Assembly: GCF_014836405.1 (NCBI RefSeq) | Contig: NZ_JACSQU010000001.1 | Coordinates: 124,001 to 188,000 of the forward strand | Source of the DNA: Brevundimonas guildfordensis | Lineage (GTDB): Bacteria > Pseudomonadota > Alphaproteobacteria > Caulobacterales > Caulobacteraceae | Reading direction: 5' to 3' | Length of the DNA stretch: 64,000 nucleotides | In this document: positions 43,675-57,073 of the stretch, piece after piece | Layout: each line of letters begins with the position of its first letter | How positions within the stretch are numbered: position 1 is the first letter of the stretch | The notes under the pieces: model-generated | The model's input: only the letters and a program-made list of their open reading frames with translations | Told to the model about the DNA's origin: nothing | Database searches by the model: none | Made by a program: the position numbers and the translations under genes

Positions 43675-44496
43675 ATGGCCAAGCTGGAAGTCGTGCCGCA
43701 ACAGCCGGACCTGTGGGCGCAGCTGCGCGCCGCAGCCCAGGACGCTGCGCGCGAAGAGCCTCGCCTGGCGTCGCAGCTGAACGCCGTGGTGCTGGCGCAC
43801 GAAGACTTCGCCGGGGCGCTGAGCTTCCAGATCGCGCGCAAGCTGGGCGATGCCGAGCTGGGCGCCATGACGGTGCGCGAGGTGGCCCTGTCGGCCTTCG
43901 CCGCCGATCCGGGCATCGTCGCCGCCGCCGAGGCGGACCTGAAGGCGGTGCAGGAGCGCGATCCGGCGATCCGCTCGCTGCTGCAGCCCTTCATGTATTT
44001 CAAGGGGTTCCAGGCGCTGCAGGCGTGGCGTGTGGCGCACTGGCTGTGGGAGCAGGACCGCGACACCCTGGCGTTTCACTTCCAGAGCCGGATTTCGGAG
44101 CTGTTCCAGCTGGACATCCACCCGGCGGCGCGAATCGGTTCGGCGGTCTTCATCGACCACGGCACGGGCATCGTCATCGGCGAGACGGCCGTGGTCGGCG
44201 ACGAAGTGTCGATGCTGCACGCCGTCACCCTGGGCGGGACCGGGGCCGAGCGCGGCGACCGTCATCCGAAGATCGGACGCGGGGTCCTGCTGGGCGCCGG
44301 GGCCAAGGTGCTGGGCAACATCACCGTCGGCGACTACGCCAAGGTAGCGTCCGGCTCGGTGGTGCTCAAACCCGTGCCGGCGGGCTGCACCGTGGCGGGC
44401 GTTCCCGCGCGGCTGGTCAACTGCCCGACCGACGCCACGCCGGCGCGGACGATGGACCATACGCTGTCCGACATCGTCTATGACTTTGTGATCTGA
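43675..44496 (+). CDS. cysE: Serine O-acetyltransferase
   Basis: Acetylates L-serine with acetyl-CoA, the first step of cysteine synthesis. N-terminal helical domain (QLRAAAQDAAREEPRLASQL) then the left-handed beta-helix of hexapeptide repeats (LFQLDIHPAARIGSAVFIDHG, VIGETAVVGDEVSMLHAVTL, KIGRGVLLGAGAKVLGNITVG). Catalytic His/Asp dyad region is FIDHGTGIVIG. C-terminal tail after the repeats lacks a clear Ile end. 273 aa as in E. coli CysE. Start ATG with AAGGAAG upstream. Complements the transsulfuration pair. Confidence 0.95.
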   Translation: MAKLEVVPQQPDLWAQLRAAAQDAAREEPRLASQLNAVVLAHEDFAGALSFQIARKLGDAELGAMTVREVALSAFAADPGIVAAAEADLKAVQERDPAIRSLLQPFMYFKGFQALQAWRVAHWLWEQDRDTLAFHFQSRISELFQLDIHPAARIGSAVFIDHGTGIVIGETAVVGDEVSMLHAVTLGGTGAERGDRHPKIGRGVLLGAGAKVLGNITVGDYAKVASGSVVLKPVPAGCTVAGVPARLVNCPTDATPARTMDHTLSDIVYDFVI

Positions 44497-44585
44497 GACT
44501 CTGCTGTGGGCCGATCCTGTGCGGGCTTCCAATCAGCAGACGGCTTCTCTACCCTTCGCGGCCAACGAGTTGAACGAGGCTATCC

Positions 44586-44795
44586 GTGACCGAGAACGAT
44601 CTGAAGCGCGTCGAGACGCACCTGAAGCGCACCTTCAACCACGGCGGCATCAAGGTGAAGGGCCGCAAGGTCGCCGATTCCGCCGAAGTCTATGTCGACG
44701 ACGAGTTCATCGGCGTGGTGTTCGAGGATGAAGACGAAGCCGGTTCCTACATGTTCGAAATGGCGATCCTGGCGGAAGACCTGCCGCCGGCCTGA
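44586..44795 (+). CDS. DUF3126 family small protein
   Basis: Function unknown; 69 aa, confined to alphaproteobacteria. The family pattern ENDLKRVETHLKRTFNHGGI followed by RKVADSAEVYVDDEFIGVVF and EDEDEAGSYMFEMAILAEDL is clear. GTG start at 44586 with GAGG seven bases upstream. Highly acidic C-terminus. Followed by a strong terminator. Conserved next to cysE in this group as far as the sequence context suggests, but no function follows from that. Confidence 0.88.
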   Translation: MTENDLKRVETHLKRTFNHGGIKVKGRKVADSAEVYVDDEFIGVVFEDEDEAGSYMFEMAILAEDLPPA

Positions 44796-44820
44796 GGCCT
44801 GCCTGACGACACGAATTGAA

Positions 44821-44854
44821 AAAGGCCGGAGAGGGCGTCCTCTCCGGCCTTTTC
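44821..44854 (+). terminator. Rho-independent terminator after DUF3126
   Basis: 14-bp stem (44821-44834 with 44839-44852), GCGT loop, then TTTT. A-rich 5' side also lets it end the convergent Ala/Lys-rich gene. Confidence 0.9.
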
Positions 44855-44874
44855 TATTGGCGATCAGCGCCGGA

Positions 44875-45429
44875 TCACAAACCGAACAGACGGGCGAAGA
44901 AGCCCTTCTTCTTTTCGGGGGCGGGCGTGTCGACCGGCTTCACCGGCTCGACCGCCGCAGCGGCGGCGGCGGGCGCCGTGGCCTGAACGGGCGGCTCAAC
45001 CGGGGCGGCGACGGCGGCGACGGCCGGCTCGGTCTTGGGCTCTGAAGCGGACGGCGCGGCTTTCACGGCGGGCTTGGCTGCGGGGGCCTTCTTCGGCGCT
45101 GCTGCCTTCTTGGGCGCGGTGTCCTTGGCGGCAGCCGTCTTCGCAGTCTTGGCGGCCGGAGCCTTTTCCGCTGCCGGCTTCTTGGCGGTCGCGGACTTGG
45201 CCGTCGTCGCCTTGGCCGTCGTCGTCTTGGCTGCGGCCGGCTTGGCCTTGGGCTCAGCCTTGGGCGCGGCCGCCTTGGCGGGAGCCTTGGTCGCCGCGGC
45301 GGCCTTTACGGTCTTGGGCTTGGCGTCAGCTTTTGTCGCTGCGGCGCTCGACTTTGCCGCTGGTTTCGGCTTGGAAGCGACAGAAGCCGCTTTCGCGGCA
45401 GGTTTCGTCTCAGACGGTGCTTTGGCCAT
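44875..45429 (-). CDS. Ala/Lys/Pro-rich low-complexity protein with C-terminal amphipathic tail
   Basis: A 184 aa protein made almost entirely of A, K, P, T and S (for example KAASVASKPKPAAKSSAAAT and KAPAAKTAKTAAAKDTAPKK), similar in style to histone H1-like or PHA-granule-associated proteins. The last 15 residues break the pattern: PAPEKKKGFFARLFGL is a basic cluster plus a hydrophobic/aromatic end, which could be a membrane- or protein-binding hook. Real codons rather than repeat drift, and ATG at 45427-45429. It could compact DNA or bind another surface; unproven. Confidence 0.65.
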   Translation of the reverse strand: MAKAPSETKPAAKAASVASKPKPAAKSSAAATKADAKPKTVKAAAATKAPAKAAAPKAEPKAKPAAAKTTTAKATTAKSATAKKPAAEKAPAAKTAKTAAAKDTAPKKAAAPKKAPAAKPAVKAAPSASEPKTEPAVAAVAAPVEPPVQATAPAAAAAAVEPVKPVDTPAPEKKKGFFARLFGL

Positions 45430-45510
45430 AAACTCCCCGACCCCTCGTTGGACGCGGGCGTGTGATCCAAGCCCGCACTGGCGATTCGTCATTATAACGG
45501 TGTTTGAGAA

Positions 45511-46377
45511 ATGTCCGAATCCGCAGTTCAGGTGATCGCACGCGGCGACCGCGCCCCGGCCGAAGCCGCCGCCGCCGCCATCGACGCCAATCCCCTGCTG
45601 GAAGGCGCCACCTATTCCATCCTGGAAGAGGATGAGGACCAGGAAATCTGGCGCATCGACGCCTTCCCGACGAGCGACGAGGAAGCCGAGGGCATCGCCG
45701 AGATTCTGCGCGCCACGCCGGGCCTCGAAGTGGTGGTCGAGAAGCTGGCCGACGCCGACTGGCTGGCCATGAGCCTGTCGGGCCTGCCGCCGGTCGAGGC
45801 GGGGCGCTTCTTCGTCTACGGCGCCCATGATCAGGGCAAGATTCCCGAGGGCCGGGTCAATCTGAAGATCGACGCGGGCGCCGCCTTCGGCACGGGCCAC
45901 CACGGCACGACGGTCGGCTGCCTCGAGGCCTTCGACAACCTGCTGAAGACCGAGTCGTTCGAGAAGGTGCTGGACGTCGGCTGCGGTACGGGCGTGCTGG
46001 CCATCGCGGCGGCGAAGACCGGCTCGCCCATCGCCGTCGGCACCGACATCGACGAGCCCTCGGCCCGCATCGCCAATGAGAATGCGGCGATCAACGACGC
46101 CAAGTGCAAGTTCCATTTCGCCGATGGCCTGAGCGACGCGCGCATCGCGCAGCACGCGCCCTATGATCTGGTGTTCGCCAACATCCTGGCCGCGCCGCTG
46201 GTGTTCCTGGCGCCTGAGATAGCGGCGGCGCTGAAGTCGGGCGGGGTCGCCATCCTGTCGGGCCTGCTGCGGACGCAGGAAGAGCGGATTCTGGAGGCCT
46301 ATCTGCCGCTGGGCTTCGTGGTGGAGCAGACGATCCATCACGACGCGTGGAGCGCGCTGCAACTGCGCAAATCCTGA
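45511..46377 (+). CDS. prmA: Ribosomal protein L11 methyltransferase (PrmA)
   Basis: SAM-dependent methyltransferase of L11 or a relative. N-terminal domain ~1-90, then the Rossmann methyltransferase domain with motif [17 protein letters not shown] (about residue 153), motif [18 protein letters not shown], and post-I/catalytic [19 protein letters not shown] with the PrmA hallmark NILAAPL. 288 aa as usual for alphaproteobacteria. Start ATG is well separated from the divergent Ala/Lys-rich gene. Followed by an aminopeptidase 37 bases later. Confidence 0.92.
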   Translation: MSESAVQVIARGDRAPAEAAAAAIDANPLLEGATYSILEEDEDQEIWRIDAFPTSDEEAEGIAEILRATPGLEVVVEKLADADWLAMSLSGLPPVEAGRFFVYGAHDQGKIPEGRVNLKIDAGAAFGTGHHGTTVGCLEAFDNLLKTESFEKVLDVGCGTGVLAIAAAKTGSPIAVGTDIDEPSARIANENAAINDAKCKFHFADGLSDARIAQHAPYDLVFANILAAPLVFLAPEIAAALKSGGVAILSGLLRTQEERILEAYLPLGFVVEQTIHHDAWSALQLRKS

Positions 46378-46414
46378 TCCTTCTTTCGTCGGGGGAGAAG
46401 GGATAAGAGACGTC

Positions 46415-48238
46415 ATGCGCCAGACATTCGACGAAACGACCGATCCGTCCTTCGGGGCCCAGCACCTGCCTCTGCTCCGCGCCGAGATGGCGAAGCAGGG
46501 GCTCGACGGCCTGCTGGTCCCGCACGAGGACGAGCACCAGAACGAATATCTGCCCGACGCCAATGAGCGGCTGGCCTGGGTCAGCGGCTTCACCGGCTCG
46601 GCCGGGGCGGGCGTGGTGCTGAAGGACAAGGCGGCGGTCTTCGTCGACGGCCGCTATACGGTGCAGGCCAAGGCCCAAACGGACGAGGCCCTGTTCGAGC
46701 GGCAGCCGCTGAATGCGCTGACAGACTGGCTGGCGGCTGTGCCGGCGGGGTCGGTGATCGGCTATGACCCGCGGCTGCACAGCCCCGATGCGCTGGCGAC
46801 CCTGAAACGCGCGGTCGGGAAGGCCGGGGCGACGCTGAAGGCGGTCGAGGCCAATCCGATCGACCTGGCCTGGGGCGACGCCCGCCCGGCCCAGCCGCAG
46901 GCGCCGGTGGTCCCGCACGAGGACCGCTATTCCGGCGAGGGCGCGGCGTCCAAGCGCGCGCGCATCGGCAAGGCCATCGCCGACGCCGGGGCCGAGGCCG
47001 CCGTGCTGACGGCGCCGTCGTCGCTGGCGTGGCTGTTCAACATTCGCGGCGGCGACGTGATCCGCACGCCGCTTCCGCTGGGTCAGGCGGTGGTGAAGGC
47101 GGACGGGACCGCCAGCGTCTTCCTCGATCCGGCCAAGGTGACCAACGAACTGCCCGGCTGGCTGGGCGACGCCGTAACGCTGGAGGCGCCCGAGGCGCTG
47201 CCCGGCGCGCTGGACGCCCTGTCGGGGCATAAGGTGATGATCGATCCGGCCGTGTCCCCGGCCTGGTATTTCGACCGGCTGGAAGCGGCGGGCGCGACCA
47301 TCGTGCGCGGCATGGACCCCTGCGCCTTGCCGCGCGCCCAGAAGAACGCGGTCGAGATCGAAGGCAGCCGTCAGGCGCACATCCGCGACGGCGCGGCCCT
47401 GACCCGCTTCCTGCACTGGGTCGATACGGTCGCGCAGAAGGAGCTGCCGGACGAGCGGGCGGTGGTCGAGGCGCTGGAAGGCTTCCGCGAGGCGACCGGC
47501 ATGCTGAAGGACCTGTCCTTCGACACCATCGCCGGGGTCGGGCCGAACGGCGCCCTGCCGCACTACAAGCCGGTCGGGGCCAAGATCCGGCCGATGGAGA
47601 AGGGCTCGCTGCTGCTGGTGGACGGGGGCGGTCAGTATCTGGACGGGACCACGGACGTGACCCGCACCATGGCCATCGGCGAGGGCACGGCCGACCAGCG
47701 CCGGATGTTCACTCTGGTCCTGAAGGGCCACATCGCCATGGCGGTGATCCGCTTCCCGGCCGGGACGAGCGGGCGCCAGCTGGACGCCATCGCGCGTCAG
47801 CCGCTGTGGAACGCGGGCTTCGACTTCGACCACGGCACAGGCCACGGCGTCGGGTCGTATCTGGGCGTCCACGAGGGGCCGCAGCGCATCGCCGGCTGGG
47901 GCACGGACCAGCCGCTGTTGACGGGCATGATCCTGTCGAACGAGCCGGGCTATTACCGCGAAGGCGAGTGGGGCATCCGCATCGAGACGCTGCAGGTCGT
48001 CACGGCCCCGGCTCAGGTTCCGGGCGGCGAGCGGGCGATGCATGGCTTCGAGCAACTGACCCTGGCGCCGCTGGATCGTCGTCTGATCGATGTGGCGCTG
48101 CTGACGGCCGACGAGCGGGCCTATGTCGACGCCTATCACGCCGAGGTCCTGGCCAAGGTCGGGCCTCTGCTGGCCGACGGCGTTCAGAAGGACGAGGCGG
48201 CCCTGGAGTGGCTGAAGGCGCAGACGGCGCCGCTGTAA
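46415..48238 (+). CDS. Xaa-Pro aminopeptidase (M24B family)
   Basis: Metallopeptidase removing N-terminal residues ahead of proline, 607 aa, cytoplasmic (no signal). Two creatinase/prolidase-like N-domains precede the pita-bread catalytic domain. Metal ligands are visible in LLVDGGGQYLDGTTDVTRT (two Asp), GTGHGVG (His), ILSNEPGYY (Glu) and IRIETLQV (Glu). The length matches the large APP1-type enzyme rather than short PepP. On the same strand after prmA. A hairpin terminator follows. Confidence 0.92.
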   Translation: MRQTFDETTDPSFGAQHLPLLRAEMAKQGLDGLLVPHEDEHQNEYLPDANERLAWVSGFTGSAGAGVVLKDKAAVFVDGRYTVQAKAQTDEALFERQPLNALTDWLAAVPAGSVIGYDPRLHSPDALATLKRAVGKAGATLKAVEANPIDLAWGDARPAQPQAPVVPHEDRYSGEGAASKRARIGKAIADAGAEAAVLTAPSSLAWLFNIRGGDVIRTPLPLGQAVVKADGTASVFLDPAKVTNELPGWLGDAVTLEAPEALPGALDALSGHKVMIDPAVSPAWYFDRLEAAGATIVRGMDPCALPRAQKNAVEIEGSRQAHIRDGAALTRFLHWVDTVAQKELPDERAVVEALEGFREATGMLKDLSFDTIAGVGPNGALPHYKPVGAKIRPMEKGSLLLVDGGGQYLDGTTDVTRTMAIGEGTADQRRMFTLVLKGHIAMAVIRFPAGTSGRQLDAIARQPLWNAGFDFDHGTGHGVGSYLGVHEGPQRIAGWGTDQPLLTGMILSNEPGYYREGEWGIRIETLQVVTAPAQVPGGERAMHGFEQLTLAPLDRRLIDVALLTADERAYVDAYHAEVLAKVGPLLADGVQKDEAALEWLKAQTAPL

Positions 48239-48265
48239 GGCGAGCGCGCGAGCGTGGATATGAAG

Positions 48266-48300
48266 ACGCCTCCCTCGCGATCGCGGGGGAGGCGTTTTTC
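48266..48300 (+). terminator. Rho-independent terminator after the aminopeptidase
   Basis: Stem ACGCCTCC/GGAGGCGT with inner CGCGA/TCGCG pairing, then TTTTTC. It can also serve the convergent DUF2147 gene. Confidence 0.85.
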
Positions 48301-48322
48301 ATTGCGGCCCTGTGGGACAGTC

Positions 48323-48745
48323 CTACTGGACCCGGGTCCAGGTCTGGGTCTTGCACAGGGGGGCGACGATGCAGCCGCGCAGACGCAACGTATTGTCGTT
48401 GGTCAGGGTGATGGTCCCGCGATAGGTGCCGCCGTCGTCGGGGTTGTAGACCGAACCGCCGCGCCATTCGGTCGGCCCGCCGGTGAAGCCCGACAGCATC
48501 CGCAGGCCGCGTAAGGGACGGTCGCGCAGGGCGGCGTCCTTGTTGCGCTGGTCCTTCACTTCGGGATTGGCGCGGATGTGGCTGGAGGTGACGAGCGTGC
48601 CGCACAGGGCCTGGCCGCAGCGTTCGATACGGACCTGGCCGCCGTTGGTCGGGGTCTGCCACAGGCCGGTCGGGTCGCTGGCGAGGGCGGGAGAGGCGAG
48701 GGCGGCGGCGGCGACGGCGAGCGCCGTCAGGACGGAGGTCTTCAT
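48323..48745 (-). CDS. DUF2147 family exported protein
   Basis: Function unknown, 140 aa. Signal peptide SVLTALAVAAAALASPALAS, then DPTGLWQTPTNGGQVRIERCGQALCG, RMLSGFTGGPTEWRGGSVYNPDDG and LRLRGCIVAPLCKTQTWTRV. The four Cys (RCG, LCG, GCI, LCK) could form two disulfides in the periplasm. The DUF2147 hallmark is G.W....GG.V.I..CG..LCG. ATG at 48743-48745. Located between ligA and the aminopeptidase terminator, 122 bases after ligA. Confidence 0.85.
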   Translation of the reverse strand: MKTSVLTALAVAAAALASPALASDPTGLWQTPTNGGQVRIERCGQALCGTLVTSSHIRANPEVKDQRNKDAALRDRPLRGLRMLSGFTGGPTEWRGGSVYNPDDGGTYRGTITLTNDNTLRLRGCIVAPLCKTQTWTRVQ

Positions 48746-48852
48746 CGGCGTTTTCCTTCTGACGGATCGTTGAGCCGATCCCCTGGCCGGAGGGTGATCC
48801 GGGTTTCGGACGGAAACAAGGCCGAACTTGCGAGGTTCCATCAAGGATTACA

Positions 48853-48865
48853 TGACCTTAGGTCA
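48853..48865. promoter_or_regulatory. 13-bp palindrome between ligA and DUF2147
   Basis: TGACCT-T-AGGTCA is a perfect inverted repeat directly after the ligA stop and ~108 bases upstream of the DUF2147 start. It may be an operator or chance. The rest of the gap holds nothing else. Confidence 0.3.
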
Positions 48866-48867
48866 AG

Positions 48868-51303
<2,436 letters not shown>

Positions 51304-51328
51304 TCAAAGATTCCTGCCGGAGCCCTCC

Positions 51329-52288
51329 ATGCGTCCTGTTCTTGTCAGCCTGTCCGTGATCGCCGCCGCTTTGACGCTGGCCGCCTGTGAGACGACGGCC
51401 CCCGTCGCGAACGATACGGCGGCTGTGACCGTCTCGGCTGACTATGCACAGTTGATGGACGACCTGCGCATCCTGTCGGCGGACGACATGCAGGGGCGGG
51501 ACACCGGCTCGGAAGGCGGGGCCAAGGCGCGCGACTACATCGTCGGGCGGCTGGAGGCGCTGGGCGTGCAGCCCTCGCCCATGGGGCGGCTACAGCCGTG
51601 GGAGATGCTGGGCCGCACGCGCGAGGGGACAAAGACCTATAACGGGACCAACATCATCGGCGTGATCCCCGGCACGCGGGTGGGCGATAAGTACATCGTC
51701 GTCACGGCGCACTATGACCACGTCGGCGTCAACGACGGCCAGATCTTCAACGGCGCGGACGACAACGCCTCGGGCGTGGCGACCATGCTGGAGCTGGCCA
51801 AACGGCTGAAGGCGAATCCGCCCGAGCACAGCGTGCTGATCGTGGCGCTGGACGGCGAGGAGCGGGGCCTGCTGGGCGCCAAGCATTTCGTCGAGGCGCC
51901 GCCGGTGCCGCTGCACGCGATCTCGATGAACCTGAATTTCGACATGACGGCGCGGGCCGACAGCGACGGCAAGCTGTGGGTGACGGGGACGTACCAGCAT
52001 CCCTACTTCCGCCCGGTGCTGGATCAGGTTCCGGCGCGTCCGAACGTGGCGTTGGCCTTCGGCAAGGATACGCCCCAGGATGAGGGCGCCGACAACTGGG
52101 TCGAGGCGTCGGACCACGCCGCCTTCCACCGCGCGGGCCTGCCGTTCCTGTATTTCGGCGTGAACTACCACCCCGACTATCACCGCCCCAGCGACGACTT
52201 CGAGAAGGTCAATCCGGCGGTGTTCCAGGACTCGACCGAGCTGGCCATCGCCGGCTTCCGGGCGCTGGACCGGTGGCTGGATCAGTGA
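51329..52288 (+). CDS. M28 family zinc peptidase, lipoprotein
   Basis: Predicted periplasmic aminopeptidase-like enzyme. Lipobox ALTLAAC (Cys about residue 20). Zinc ligands in order: His in VTAHYDHVG, Asp in GADDNASG, Glu pair in ALDGEERGLLGA, Asp in NFDMTARAD, His in YHPDYHRPSDD. The fold is standard for family M28 (319 aa). No PA domain is inserted. Stand-alone between ligA and the ICMT-like gene. Confidence 0.9.
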   Translation: MRPVLVSLSVIAAALTLAACETTAPVANDTAAVTVSADYAQLMDDLRILSADDMQGRDTGSEGGAKARDYIVGRLEALGVQPSPMGRLQPWEMLGRTREGTKTYNGTNIIGVIPGTRVGDKYIVVTAHYDHVGVNDGQIFNGADDNASGVATMLELAKRLKANPPEHSVLIVALDGEERGLLGAKHFVEAPPVPLHAISMNLNFDMTARADSDGKLWVTGTYQHPYFRPVLDQVPARPNVALAFGKDTPQDEGADNWVEASDHAAFHRAGLPFLYFGVNYHPDYHRPSDDFEKVNPAVFQDSTELAIAGFRALDRWLDQ

Positions 52289-52378
52289 CGGCTGTCGCAA
52301 AACCCTTGCAAAGATAGGCCTTGAAAGCGCCGTCAGAGCGGCGTTCTGTCGCAGCCTCAGCAGTCGAGGAATACAGTG

Positions 52379-53002
52379 ATGACGGCGACGCAAGGGTTTG
52401 ACCTTCAACGGGTGCAGAAACTGCGCAAAGCGGCGCTGCTGGTCGGATTGATCGGGGTGGTCGGGCTGGCCTTCGTCAGCCGCTCCATCGGCGGCGAGAC
52501 CATGCTGCACGAAGGGCTGGAGGCGTTCGGCCTGGGCCTGATCGTCGTCTGCATCGTCGGACGGGCCTGGTGTTCGCTCTATATCGGCGGACGCAAGAAG
52601 GCCGAGATCGTGGATCGCGGGCCGTATTCGATCAGCCGCAACCCGCTGTATGTCTTCAGCTTCATGGGGGCGTTCGGCGTGGGCGCGCAGACGGGCAGCG
52701 TGACGCTGGCGACCGTCTTCCTGCTCCTGACGGTGGCGGTCTTCTACGCGACGGTGAAGCGCGAGGAGGCCTGGCTGGCGGGCGCTTTCGGCCAGACCTA
52801 TGCGGACTATTGCGCGCGGACGCCGCGCTTCGGGCCGGACTTCTCCAAATGGCGCGACGCCGACAGCCTGGAGGTGCGGCCGCAGTTCTTCCTGACGACC
52901 TTGCGTGACGGTCTGGTCTTCCTGCTGGCCGTGCCGCTGTTCGAGTCGGTCGAGCGGCTGCAGGATCTGGGCTGGCTGTCGACCCTGCTGCGCCTGCCAT
53001 GA
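52379..53002 (+). CDS. Isoprenylcysteine carboxyl methyltransferase family (ICMT/PEMT-like) membrane protein
   Basis: Integral membrane methyltransferase-like protein, 207 aa, with four or more helices (ALLVGLIGVVGLAFV, GLGLIVVCIVGRAWCSLYIG, VFSFMGAFGVGAQTG, TLATVFLLLTVAVFYAT). The conserved block IVDRGPYSISRNPLYVFSFM and EEAWLAGAFGQTYADYCAR match the ICMT SAM-binding end (RxPxY, E...Y..Y). Real substrate unknown; many bacterial members act on phospholipid or unknown thiols. ATG at 52379 chosen with GAGGA upstream; stop overlaps the lipoprotein ATG by 4 bases. Confidence 0.85.
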   Translation: MTATQGFDLQRVQKLRKAALLVGLIGVVGLAFVSRSIGGETMLHEGLEAFGLGLIVVCIVGRAWCSLYIGGRKKAEIVDRGPYSISRNPLYVFSFMGAFGVGAQTGSVTLATVFLLLTVAVFYATVKREEAWLAGAFGQTYADYCARTPRFGPDFSKWRDADSLEVRPQFFLTTLRDGLVFLLAVPLFESVERLQDLGWLSTLLRLP

Positions 53003-53514
53003 GGGCGTTGTCGATCCTGCTGGCGGGGGCCTTGGCCCTGACGGTCGCGGCCTGTGATCGGGGCGCCGTGCCGGACAAGGCTCCCTCGGCGACGGCGTTC
53101 AAGCACGACCTGCCCGAGGACGTGTCCGGCTACTACATCCCGACGACGGGGGTGCAGGTCGGCGACTGGCGGCTGCATCACCTGTTCATGGGGCAGGTTC
53201 CCGACTTCATGGCCTGGCGCGACGGTCAGCGCACGGCGGGGTTCGCGCCGATCATGATGGAGTTCGAGACGGGCGATAAGGCGCGGCGCACGCGGCTGAT
53301 TCCGACGGCCTATGACGTGACCGAGGACCGGGTGCGCTTTGAGGCGTCGTCGCGCGAGCTGGGCGCGGTGTCGTTCGAGGGGGCGCTGGATCAGGGCGCG
53401 CTGGCGACGGCGCGGCGCAACCTGGGCGATCAGGGCGTGGTCCTGAAAGGACGGCTGAAGGTCGGGGACCGGACCTTCGACGGGGTGTCGATGCGGTGGT
53501 GGGCGGGGGACTGA
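52999..53514 (+). CDS. Predicted lipoprotein, translationally coupled to the ICMT-like gene
   Basis: Function unknown, 171 aa. Lipobox LALTVAAC (Cys about residue 19). Mature domain has short blocks EDVSGYYIPTTGVQVGDWRLHH and TFDGVSMRWWAGD and is free of further Cys. The 4-base overlap with the ICMT-like membrane protein suggests a joint envelope role. It does not match a named family that I recognise. Confidence 0.7.
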   Translation: MRALSILLAGALALTVAACDRGAVPDKAPSATAFKHDLPEDVSGYYIPTTGVQVGDWRLHHLFMGQVPDFMAWRDGQRTAGFAPIMMEFETGDKARRTRLIPTAYDVTEDRVRFEASSRELGAVSFEGALDQGALATARRNLGDQGVVLKGRLKVGDRTFDGVSMRWWAGD

Positions 53515-53516
53515 TC

Positions 53517-53646
53517 TTCTCCTCCCCATGACAATGGGGAGGTGGCGCGACGCCGAAGGCGCCGTGACGGAGGGGCCGCTTGGTTCTGCCGTCGCCAAGC
53601 CCCTCCACCACTTCGTGGTCCCCCTCCCCACGCCGTGGGGAGGAGA
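53517..53646. repeat. REP/BIME-like palindromic intergenic repeat
   Basis: A 130-bp palindromic element fills the gap between the lipoprotein and convergent ppiB. Hairpin arms are CCTCCCCAT/ATGGGGAGG (53521-53542) at one end and CCTCCCCAC/GTGGGGAGG (53623-53643) at the other, with inner ACCAC/GTGGT and GGCGCC-type dyads. The outer arms are themselves inverted copies. Such elements are frequent between convergent genes in Caulobacterales and can act as terminators for both sides. Confidence 0.85.
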
Positions 53647-53653
53647 TAGTTCC

Positions 53654-54118
53654 TTAGGCGACGGTCGCCTTGACGATCTTGCCCGGCGCGCGCGGGGGCT
53701 CGCCCTTGGGCAGGGCGTCGACGTGTCCCATGCCTTCGATCACTTCGCCCCAGACGGTGTACTGGCCGTCCAGGAAGCGGGCGTCGTCGAAGCAGATGAA
53801 GAACTGCGAGTTGGCGCTGTCCGGGTTGGCGGTGCGGGCCATCGAGCAGACGCCGCGCACGTGCGGCTCCTTCGAGAACTCCTGCTTCAGGTTCGGCTTG
53901 GACGAACCCGAGGTGCCGGTGCCCGTTGGGTCGCCGCCCTGGGCCATGAAGCCCGGAATCACGCGGTGAAAGACCACGCCGTCGTAGAAGCCTTCCTTGG
54001 CCAGGTCGGTGATCTGCTTGACGTGGTTCGGCGCCAGGTCGTCGCGCAGCTTGATGACGACGTTGCGGTCTTCGCCGTCGCCGGTGTCCAGGGTGAAGGT
54101 CAGGGTTTGGTCGGCCAT
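53654..54118 (-). CDS. ppiB: Peptidyl-prolyl cis-trans isomerase, cyclophilin type
   Basis: Cyclophilin, 154 aa, no signal peptide, cytoplasmic. Active-site Arg and partners are in YDGVVFHRVIPGFMAQGGDPTG, the Gln-Phe-Phe motif in SQFFICFDDARFLDGQYTVWG. Standard PpiB length. Start ATG with AAGGAGCG upstream on the minus strand. Convergent with the lipoprotein across the REP element. Confidence 0.96.
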   Translation of the reverse strand: MADQTLTFTLDTGDGEDRNVVIKLRDDLAPNHVKQITDLAKEGFYDGVVFHRVIPGFMAQGGDPTGTGTSGSSKPNLKQEFSKEPHVRGVCSMARTANPDSANSQFFICFDDARFLDGQYTVWGEVIEGMGHVDALPKGEPPRAPGKIVKATVA

Positions 54119-54198
54119 CGGGCGCTCCTTGAGGTTATGCGAGCCGGAATTGTGCGCGGGTCATAGCGGCTGAACGCCGTCAGGGCTATGTGGGAAGC

Positions 54199-54917
54199 AT
54201 GAGTGAAGACGAAAAGCCCGCCGACAAGCCGCAGGAACGCCGCCGCATGGTGCGTCTGCCCTCGGGCGGCACGGCGGCCGGCCGCAAGGTCGGCCAGAAG
54301 ATCAAGACGGCAGACAAGAAGACCCTGTCCAGCCAGGCGTGGATCAAGCGCCAGCTGTCGGACCAGTGGTCCGAGCGCGCGCGCGCCGAGGGCTGGCGCA
54401 GCCGCGCCGCCTTCAAGCTGATGGAGATCGACGACAAGTTCCGGCTGATCAAGCGCGGCTCGCGGGTCATCGACCTGGGCGCGGCGCCGGGCGGCTGGGT
54501 GCAGGTGGCGCTGGACCGCGGCGCGGCGGCGGTGGCGGGCGTGGACCTGCTGATGATCGAGCCGATCCCGGGCGCGACGTTGATTCAGGCGGACTTCACC
54601 GATCCGGGCGTGGATCAGCAAATGCTGGACGCCATCGGCGGGCCGCCGGACCTGGTGCTGTCGGACATGGCGCACAACACCATCGGCCACCGTCAGACGG
54701 ACCACCTGAAGATCATCGCCCTGATCGAGATCGCGGCCGACTTCGCCATCCGCACCCTGCGGCCGGGCGGAAATTTCGTGTCTAAGAACTTCCAGGGCGG
54801 CGACGCCGGCGGGGTGCTGACGCGCCTGCGCGAGGAGTTCGAGACGGTGAAATACGTGAAGCCGGAATCGAGCCGCAAGGGCAGCGCCGAGGTCTTCCTG
54901 GTGGCGCTGAACAAGCG

Positions 54918-54921
<4 letters not shown>
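54199..54921 (+). CDS. rlmE: 23S rRNA (uridine-2'-O)-methyltransferase RlmE/FtsJ
   Basis: Methylates U2552 of 23S rRNA using SAM. The K-D-K-E tetrad is in RSRAAFKLMEIDD, LSDMAHNTIG, NFVSKNFQGGD and KGSAEVFLVAL, and motif I is VIDLGAAPGGWVQVAL. 240 aa with an Arg-rich N-terminal tail for rRNA binding. ATG at 54199 is chosen; GTG at 54190 would add three residues. Its stop overlaps the convergent DUF2061 gene by 4 bases. Confidence 0.95.
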
Positions 54922-57067
<2,146 letters not shown>

Positions 57068-57073
57068 CCTGAT

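Noticed and set aside
46091-48139. 682-codon minus-strand frame opposite prmA/aminopeptidase
   Set aside because: Spans two well-supported genes and lacks any recognisable domain.
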